A stretch of 64,000 nucleotides of DNA from Bondarzewia mesenterica (lineage: Eukaryota; Basidiomycota; Agaricomycetes; Russulales; Bondarzewiaceae): the NCBI GenBank assembly GCA_004802705.1, contig SGPL01000057.1:1-64000 (forward strand). The letters are read 5' to 3'. The stretch's first letter is position 1; each line of letters opens with the position of its first letter. This document shows positions 57,156-64,000 of the stretch, in pieces. Position numbers and translations under genes: made by a program. A model generated the notes under the pieces. That model was not told the origin of the DNA and did not search any database. It saw only the letters and a program-made list of their open reading frames with translations.

Positions 57156-59326
57156 ATGATTTCCATCTCGAAATTCCAACGCATGATCTTGTCTGGAAGG
57201 TTGCCGATCGGAAACACTCCAATACTCTGCCGTATTTTGACTGGGGCCACCCTGTTTACTATCGCTTATGGTTGGGAGCTTGTCCTTCCTGTTACATGGC
57301 GAGCAGTCCACACCTGGCTTCAGCGCATCCGCCCTCCAGCCGCCCACCCTTGCGGAATTGGCCGCTCTTCGAGGTACAGCTATGGCGGAATAGGTCTTGA
57401 AATCGCATCGGTCGTTGGTTTCCAGCATTACAAGCCATTCACCCGTAAACTATTCTTGAGGCGAACACTACTTGCTGTTGTTGATGACCACATTCCACGT
57501 CCTCCCCCCATGTCCACTTGCAGTTACTGGCTTCCTGGCGTGGCCACTGTGGAGGATAGTGTTTTGCCAAAGACACCTTCAAGCGATGCCCAGGACCTCC
57601 GTTTTCCCGCGTTGGGTTTCGACGATATATCTTCATACCTCAGGCAACCTCCTAAATTTGATTCCTCCACCCAATCAGCGAACTTTTCTACTCATGTCTC
57701 ACCAGCATCCACTTTCTTATCTCTGTCGTCTGTCTCTGTCGCCGATGTCTCTGTCGCATGTGTGGTCAGCTCGCACAGTATCTCTCAGCCACAGACTGCG
57801 GCTCTGTCTGATGATTATTCTGGTGATCAGGGCGAGCTGCATGACGATACTAATGCCATACCTAATGCCATTCTCGATGACGGCCAAGTCTTCTACTATG
57901 TCATGGATAGGATTGGCAAGGGCGGTTGGGGCAGTGTCTTTGTGGCTCTCACGAATCCTCGTGACGGAAATCCGAATTTTCCACGCAAGGTCGCGATCAA
58001 GGCATATTCGAAGGAGTCAATGCGCCGGTGGGACCAATTCTACGATCTTGTTTACAACGAGGAAAAACTCTTGCGGCATGTCACTTCTCAGCCTGAAGGT
58101 AATCTCGTGACCACGTTGCTATCGTCATTCCAAGACCAGGATAATGTCTACATGGTCATGGTGAGCGTTCTCCATCATTTTCCAAGGAATGGTTTTGACA
58201 TACATGCGAGCAGAGACTCTACCCTTCGGATCTGTGCGCCATGCTGGCAAATCTCCACGTCGACTTGTCGTTGGACCAAATAAGGTTCTACGCCGCAGAG
58301 TTGGTGCGTATTGTCTGTACCGTTCCACACAATTCTTCATCGTAAATCACATTTATATATGTAGCTGTTGGGAATTGATCAGTTGCAAAAGCGATGCATC
58401 ATCCATGGGGACCTCAAACCGGAGAACGTCCTCGTCACACCATCCGGACACCTGACAATCGCAGACCTCACACATGCCTACCAGGTTGACGACGAATGGC
58501 GCAATTGCATGTGGTTAGCGTCTCGAAAGTACTTCTCGGTTGGATCTCCGGGCTACTATGCTCCTGAAATGATGAATGTGACGTTGTTGAACATTGACGG
58601 GTACACAGGCCAAGCCGATATGTGGACGTATGGCCTGATGCTAGGCGAATTGTATAGACGTGGTGTGGGTACTTATCTTATGGTCTTTTGTTCCCAAATG
58701 CTGATCAATATCTCACACAGCCGATTACTCCTTTCCACAATGCCAGTCATGAGAAGCATCCAGAGCTGACGGATGAATGGAATGTCGCCGACGATCTACA
58801 GGATCTTGAGGATCCTGCACTTCGAGATTTGTTACTGAAGGTGCGGATTGAATTCCACTCCTTTTTGAATTGTGTGGTACTCAATGGCAACTTCATGATA
58901 ACGAATAGCTCCTTGAAAAGAATCCTGAGAAACGTATCAGACTGCCTGATGTCAAGAAGCATCCATTTTTCGAGGAGATGTAGGCTCAGTATTTATCTCC
59001 TTTCTTTCAAATGCTCATCACTCAAATACTCGCAGTGATTGGGACTGGATCGAACAGCGCCAATGGTCGCGTGAGTCATTCGACACTTGTCAAATAAGTG
59101 GATCTCGACTGACAGTTGTTCTTCAGCACCCTTTGTCAAATCCGTCAAATTGATTGGCATAAACCACTGCATCCGTCTATCGACCATGAGCATGAACAAG
59201 CACATCCCTCCTAAGTACATCGACTGGGACTTCTTCAACTTTAAATGCCGTCCAGAGCAACTCTTAGACCCCACGCACGGCGATTGCGAGCTGCAGATAC
59301 TACCGCCTGAACTCGGCAGGCCATGA
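57156..59326 (+). CDS. Divergent AGC-like protein kinase with altered DFG motif
   Basis: The first 230 residues have no recognised domain; Ser/Val/Pro-rich. The kinase domain follows: FYYVMDRIGKGGWGSVFVAL (glycine loop), KVAIKAYSKESMRRW (lysine), QDQDNVYMVM, and after introns LCAMLANLHVDLSLDQIRFY, AAEL, LLGIDQLQKRCIIHGDLKPE, NVLV. The HRD motif is HGD and DFG is replaced by ADLTHAYQ, so the metal-binding Asp remains but Phe and Gly do not. Activation segment: FSVGSPGYYAPEM, then GYTGQADMWTYGLMLGELYR. Further exons read LLEKNPEKRIRLPDVKKHPF, FEEM and DWDWIEQRQWS. The last exon ends ELGRP at 59326, with IPPKYIDWDFFNFKCRPEQL. About seven introns. Mushroom genomes often carry expanded kinases of this sort. 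ATG 57156 is chosen as the first in frame after upstream pyrimidine-rich sequence. Confidence 0.75.
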
Positions 59327-59928
59327 AGATACCGAGACTGGTCGATCCATAAACGTCTCGTTTGCGTCCAGCCTCTCCATTTTGGGTGGAGAAGAGTCGA
59401 ACGAGCGAGCGGATTACACGACGGACAGCTTGAAGAAGAATTCGAAGGCGCCCTCCTAAGGCATCTTCCGGTATCGCTTCGCTTCGTCTGCCAATGCCAG
59501 ACTTCGTCAGGATGTCGTTTGACTTGGAAGCCATGACGGACCACCTCTACACCGCGCACACGGCTGATGACCCCATTTCTCTTGTTTGTTTGTTTTGCAG
59601 GAAGGATGGGATGNTTGTTTTTTGTTTGATTGTGTTCAGTTAGATTGGAGCTAGAAAGGGGGAAGGGCTTGTACTTTTTTTGCTTAGCTTTTGCTGTCGC
59701 TGTCTGATTGTGTTCTATTTCCTGAGTGCTTTTGTATACCATTTATAGCTCTAATTTTCATCCTGTTTCTTGCCCGAGTTGCATGCTGTGCGCGTCGCCC
59801 AGACGCGCTAATTACAAAAGGCTCTCTGGGACCACCAATCTCGATGAATAGTGTTCTTGTTTGAGCAGCAACAAGGAGCGAGAACGAATAGCCAAATCAA
59901 TCTTGATTCAGCGAACAATAAAACCCAG
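59327..59928. other. Convergent 3' region, no gene recognised
   Basis: 602 bp between the stops of the kinase (+) and the glycosyltransferase (-). T-rich with TTGTTTG repeats (about 59580-59630) and one undetermined base at 59614. A long open - frame crosses it but overlaps the kinase exons and has no motif. Confidence 0.5.
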
Positions 59929-62120
59929 TTAGTTAAACACCTCGAACGGTTGCCACACCGGCTCCACGACGCCCTTCTCGTCAATCTCTACCCATCGATT
60001 ATGCTCTTCGTCGATGTCCCCCTCGACGTGATCCACAAAGCCATGCCCGAACGCGCGGTCCCAACCATACCCAACAGCGGAGAGCCTACACACACTTGAC
60101 CTAATGTCCAGGCAGCATGAGGGAGATTAAAATCGTAAACAGAAAAAAGCAAGGACTCACGCCATCCCGCACACCACTGCCCCAGGTACCACATCGTCCT
60201 CCCAACCCCATAGCCCACTGACCATAGCAAAATCGACAATCATCCCTTTCGTTCGCTTGATTCTCTCCTCCTCCCACAGCGCATTGAATTCTTTCTGCAC
60301 GTACGCGTTCGGACTCGCCAGCGCCCTGAGATCTCCGTCCTTGCTCTCTGCGAGCGAGAAGAACGTCGTGTCCACCGAGAGCTGCGCGCGGAAATTCTCC
60401 TGCGCCGACGGATCGTCAAAGGCGAGGTAAACTATAGGTGCGGGTAGTTTCGACGTGGGTGCGGAAGAATTGAGGAAGAGCCGAGACCAGGTGTCGGACG
60501 CGGCTTGTGCGTAGTCTTCGGTTGGGATGTGTTTTCCGTGGTATTTCCAGGAGAGACCGAAGCGGTCTCCGCGCCGTATATGGACTGCGACGTATCGTCC
60601 GGGATCGGTTGAAGGTCGTGCGTCATTCGATGAAGCAAGGGCGGGTTGAAATGGCTCGGGGAGGAGGGAGGCGAGTTCAGTGCGCACGGAGCGGATAAGC
60701 GCTGCAGTGGCTGCATTCGGCCGGATAGTTTGCCGTAGCGATTGGCGGGCCTGTTGATAAATGGGCTTCAGCCGGTTCAATTGGCGAGCATATCTAGTTC
60801 AGTCAGTCGTGAGGGTATTGAACGGAATGCCGGAGTACTGACACCTACGGGTCCTCAAAGCTTTCGAAGAATCCATGGCCGAAGTGGTATAACGCGGTGC
60901 GAGAGTTGATCACCTACATACCAATTGATATAACTACCTAAAAATTCATATGCTACCATGGAGTGAACAACTGACCCAGTGTCTGACCTCGTGAGCTTAT
61001 GATGCAAGGGCGTGGATTGGTTCGTCTTACCTAGCAGTTCGTGGGCACGCTACGAGGTCTAAATAGCGAATCTCAGCCCAACTATTATATTAGACGCAAC
61101 GAAGTGAAATTACCTTCAGGTGGAGGTGCGCGGCAACCAGGCTCTGGGCCTGGTTGGCGAGCACGTACATCCTGAAAGTGATCCGTCCATCTTACCAAAC
61201 AGCTTATAAGTCATTCAATGGATGGGAATGTGTATTTTAGAAACGCACTTTCCACGATTCCAATAAGTGTCGTCAATTAAAAAAAGTTCTATTTCGCTAA
61301 AAGAACCGCAAGTAAGATATTAGAACTGAACGGATGTTAATCATATTACCTCTCTAGCCAATGCGGCAGCTTGTGCCATGAGGGCTAGGTCAGCGAGAAG
61401 TCCAACATGACCGTCGAGCATGTAAGTGATAGTACTGCTGCAAGTCTCCGTGCGTTCGCCTTCAGGCAAGTGATACTTGCCTGGATCGGTGTTTTTGTGG
61501 TGAAGGACGTCTTTTGTACCCCACCAATAGGGATGGGGAGGCATAAATCCACCCATGAGCTTGTCACACTCTGCTCGATACTCAACCGGCCGCAGAGGGA
61601 ACTGGGTATAATTGGCATAAGAGATTAAATCTTCCTCATTCAGAGGAGGTTCCTGGGATGGTATCGACGGAGCAGGATCGCCCTCCCCCAATACGGTTGC
61701 GTTTTTCTCCCCAATCGCGCGAAGAAGCGCTTCAGGCCGTTTCCACGAAAGGACGACCATGATAAATAGAACGACAGCCATGAGAGAACCTAACCAAAGC
61801 CATGCATTCTTGATGGACCACCGCACCATCCGCTCCGCCGGACCAGCCTTACCAGCTTTGACCTGCCCCTCATCACCGCGCGCACGGATGCCGGACGGCG
61901 GAAAGCTGGTGCTGGCAGAGGATGCAAGAAGAGGCTCGGATTGCTGGTGCGCGTAAGAGTACGTGCGATACTCGTCGTCGCCGAATTGTTCTAGCTCGAC
62001 TTCCGTGAACGCTTCCTCGGCGCGTCCAGCGCGCGAATGAGGCGTACGAGGTGTAAGACCCTGGGTGTCGGAAGGGTATGCGCGAGCAGACGATAAATTC
62101 TGGAGTGGACGAGGAGGCAT
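59929..62120 (-). CDS. Fungal type II membrane glycosyltransferase-like protein (fucosyltransferase-like fold)
   Basis: The start at 62120 (MPPRPLQNLSSARAYPS) leaves a polar cytosolic part of about 110 residues, then one membrane anchor (NAWLWLGSLMAVVLFIMVVL). The lumenal part has HVGLLADLALMAQAAALARE and, across short exons, LFLIDDTYWNRGKWTDHF, PEPGCRAPPPEDLVACPRTA and VVNSRTALYHFGHGFFESFE. A sugar-nucleotide-binding motif of the NodZ/FUT8/POFUT type follows: YVAVHIRRGDRFGLSWKYHG. Then PAPIVYLAFDDPSAQENFRA and MIVDFAMVSGLWGWEDDVVP, a last exon with HGFVDHVEGDIDEEHNRW, and TAA 59929-59931. HIRRGDR implies a GDP-sugar; the actual sugar and acceptor are unknown. About 580 residues. It shares a 242-bp promoter region with DPM3. 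Confidence 0.8.
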
Positions 62121-62362
62121 CGCGTCTGCGACGCCGCGAGGCCAGTTAACGGCTCTGATGGAGATCTGATGGAGGTAACGGGAGAAAGGAATATCTTCAG
62201 AGACGCCGGTTGCTGTGTTTCGCAAAAAGGCCGTGGAACGAGGGGATGCTTACTCAGCGTTTCCCACGTCAATTCGGCAGAGCGAGTCTGAGCGAGTGGA
62301 CACAGGACAGCACATCCGAGGACCGAGTTGGACTTTTCACAAAACAACAACTCTCTTTCAAC
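62121..62362. promoter_or_regulatory. Divergent promoter between the glycosyltransferase and DPM3
   Basis: 242 bp between two start codons facing apart; both genes act in glycosylation at secretory membranes. No clear TATA element. Shared control is inferred. Confidence 0.45.
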
Positions 62363-62758
62363 ATGACACGGGCGGGACGCATCGCTATCTGGTCTAGCAT
62401 ATTTATTATTCTCTACTTTTTTGCATTGTTTTTATATATCCCGGTCCCATTCGTCGATTCTGAGATCTCTGGGCAGGTATTGCCTGTGGTATGTTCCTTG
62501 CATGATCTTCCAGCCTTTCTTGGCTTAATATTTCCTTTGCAGTTGCCCTGGTGGTTACTCGTATCATTCGGTTCTTACAGCCTTTGGTCCCTCGGTCAGG
62601 GACTCTATACCTTCAGAGAGTGCACGGATGCGTATACAGAACTGCTCGGTGTAAGCGTAGCAATTTCTGACAGTTGCTTGGTTTCTGATACAAACATCGC
62701 GCAGGAAATATCACAAGCCAAAACTGAGTTGCGTGCGAAGGGCGTATCCGTCGATTAG
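62363..62758 (+). CDS. DPM3: DPM3, dolichol-phosphate mannose synthase stabilising subunit
   Basis: Small ER membrane protein that anchors the catalytic subunit Dpm1. Exon 1: MTRAGRIAIWSSIFIILYFF, ALFLYIPVPFVDSEISGQVL. After an intron: LPWWLLVSFGSYSLWSLGQG, LYTFRECTDAYTELLG. After a second intron (about 62650-62703): EISQAKTELRAKGVSVD, TAG at 62758. Two membrane helices then a cytosolic coiled coil with FRECxDAxxEL, which matches the FHDCEDAARELQ block of animal DPM3. About 93 residues, the normal size. The start is the first ATG after the divergent promoter. Confidence 0.92.
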   Translation: MTRAGRIAIWSSIFIILYFFALFLYIPVPFVDSEISGQVLPVVCSLHDLPAFLGLIFPLQLPWWLLVSFGSYSLWSLGQGLYTFRECTDAYTELLGVSVAISDSCLVSDTNIAQEISQAKTELRAKGVSVD

Positions 62759-62877
62759 GTTTAGTTGCACTGAGGTATTGTGGGAGAGATAGACATGATT
62801 GCGGATGAGATACAGGCAGTAACAAGAGAACGAGTGGTAATGCATGCGCATTGCGGAATGAGCGAGGAAAGACATGG

Positions 62878-63713
62878 TCAGGGTACACCAAGAGTGGCAC
62901 GCTGGAAGGCATGGGCGTGAGCTCTCCGCGTCAAAGAGGGTAAATGAATTGAACAGAATACCAACCAGTTGCATGATGCTAGCGCGCTCGGCCGGAGGCA
63001 ACTGATTGATTTGGTCTGGCGTCATAGAAATAAAGCGCATGATCATTGCCTTGTGAAGTGAATGGTGAGCGAATAACGCGGAAGAGCGAGGCAACAAGAC
63101 GCTTACCCTCTGCTCTTCAGGCATAGCAGCCAATGCATCTGGGATGACTGACGCCGCGGACTGGGTTGCCGCATACGCCTGGGGAGGTTGTGCACTGTAT
63201 TGACTGGTCTGCTGTGGTGGCATTACTGCACCGTTGGTATACGGATGATACTTGGACGGGTGTGCAAGGGGATATGATGGAGGCGGGGGTGTTGCATATT
63301 GGGGGGTGCCTCCCCGACTGGGCTGGGGAGCCATATGTAGTGGAAGAGCAGGTACTGGCTGAACAGCCGGAGGTGGTTGTGTAGCTGCAACTCCGTTCTG
63401 TTGTGACCCGAAAGTCGCCAGTGTTTTCTGGGAACGTTCATGGCGAATAGAATCATGGGGTTTTTTTTTTGATGCGACTCTTGTACATACCTGGGTTACA
63501 TCTACATTAATCGCGTTCATCTTGGTCATTAGAGCTATGAGAGCATATGCGATTTGAGGCTGAGAGTTCAGTATGGTACGCGCTTGGTCTGCAGGCAAAT
63601 TCTAGCCGTATTTATTCGCTCAGGGCATGTACAGCTTAAAGCGAAAGGCCATATCTCACATGGAGGTGGAGCATGAGATCAGACAGTTGATCCTCTGGAA
63701 GTTGCGCGGACAT
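62878..63713 (-). CDS. CstF64/Rna15-like protein lacking the RNA-recognition domain
   Basis: Carries the hinge and C-terminal domains of cleavage stimulation factor subunit 2. The start at 63713 reads MSAQLPEDQLSDLMLHLH; after an intron NLPADQARTILNSQPQIAYA, LIALMTKMNAINVDVTQ, the hinge that binds CstF77/Rna14. A Pro/Gln/Ala-rich middle follows (PPPSYPLAHPSKYHPYTNGA). The CTD is spread over exons: DALAAMPEEQR, AMIMRFISMTPDQINQLPPA, ERASIMQL, and after a last intron (about 62965-62902) RATLGVP, TGA 62878-62880. The CTD binds Pcf11 in other species. A family member normally begins with an RRM of about 90 residues; here the ATG is at the hinge and the 200 bp upstream lead into beta-COP on the other strand, leaving no room for one. 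About 215 residues. Confidence 0.88.
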
Positions 63714-63913
63714 ATTGCACGGGTAAAACTGTGGAATACGGAATTCTGGTGGCAAGCTTGAGGTCGAGGTGTGAGTTTGACGGATTCGGCAAGAATTTGT
63801 TGGTCGAGCCACGTGGTGACTTCCTTTTTGGAATTGGGCTGTCGTGGTTGCTGTAACAGCTTCAGAGCAGACGCCGACTTAAATCTTGTTCACGCCTCCC
63901 TCCGTCTTCCATT
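63714..63913. promoter_or_regulatory. Divergent promoter between the CstF64-like gene and beta-COP
   Basis: Only 200 bp separate the two start codons, so upstream control elements must be shared or adjacent. No TATA box seen. The short distance also rules out a hidden upstream RRM exon for the CstF64-like gene unless it overlaps the beta-COP gene. Confidence 0.5.
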
Positions 63914-64000
63914 ATGTCGAACCAAGAGGCGTTCTGCTATACCGTGGTGTATGAGGACAGCTCGGAGACACCGTCAACGCAGGATATGCGCACTGCCCTG
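63914..64000 (+). CDS. SEC26: Coatomer subunit beta (beta-COP), 5' end only
   Basis: COPI coat component for Golgi-ER traffic. Only the first 29 codons are in the window: MSNQEAFCYTVVYEDSSETP then STQDMRTAL. The block CYTVVYEDSSETPSTQ is the conserved start of fungal beta-COP. The frame is open to the window edge. The rest, about 900 residues, would lie beyond 64000. Confidence 0.85.
   Translation, partial: MSNQEAFCYTVVYEDSSETPSTQDMRTAL

Noticed and set aside
58993..59742. Open - strand frame of about 250 codons
   Set aside because: It overlaps clear kinase exons on the + strand, has no ATG-supported start or motif, and contains an undetermined base.

Overview
The window is nuclear DNA from a filamentous basidiomycete, most likely an agaricomycete. 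Nearly every gene is cut by many GT-AG introns of about 45-65 nt. Genes are dense on both strands. Several products read as basidiomycete versions of conserved eukaryotic proteins, and one matches my recollection of the mushroom family DUF6697. I found no bacterial, viral or plasmid features, no rRNA, no convincing tRNA and no CRISPR. Gene calls rest on motif recognition and hand-spliced reading frames; internal exon borders are approximate unless stated.

Layout. 1-2260 is an edge with a terminal exon of a membrane protein and a decayed coding stretch. 2265-9109 holds calnexin (-), the U5 snRNP GTPase Snu114/EFTUD2 (-) and prefoldin subunit 1 (+). About 10230-11948 is a decayed PDR-type ABC transporter. 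12956-19092 holds an FMP52/HTATIP2-like oxidoreductase (-), a quinone oxidoreductase (+) and a TBC RabGAP (+). 20420-28485 holds a short unknown protein, an ING-type PHD protein (+), the polyadenylation factor FIP1 (-), a Ran1-like kinase (-) and mitochondrial ribosomal protein uL10m (+). 28818-41157 holds a DUF6697-like protein (+), a secretory EF-hand protein (+), the long trafficking gene DOP1 (-), a GFA/CENP-V zinc enzyme (+) and a small secreted Cys-rich protein (-). 42107-51168 holds an acidic nuclear protein (+), F-type ATP synthase subunit e (+), an Msi1/RBBP4-like WD40 protein (+), RAMP4/Ysy6 (-), a Bmt5-like rRNA methyltransferase (+) and an aldo-keto reductase (+) in a stretch full of ambiguous bases. 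52014-64000 holds a C2H2 protein (-), a tyrosine phosphatase (-), an NR2C2AP-like protein (+), a divergent kinase (+), a fungal glycosyltransferase (-), DPM3 (+), a CstF64-like protein without RRM (-) and the first codons of beta-COP (+).

How the genes relate. This is mostly a housekeeping region, not a gene cluster. Two loose themes are visible. Secretory pathway genes are calnexin, RAMP4, DPM3, the glycosyltransferase, DOP1, the EF-hand protein and beta-COP. RNA processing genes are Snu114, FIP1 and the CstF64-like protein. Six gene pairs start back to back across only 200-260 bp and probably share promoters. I did not find a new multi-gene system. The most unusual local signals are the FIP1 5' gene structure (start codon split by an intron and a 10-nt coding microexon), the RAMP4 intron directly after ATG, the RRM-less CstF64 paralogue and the internally deleted PDR transporter.
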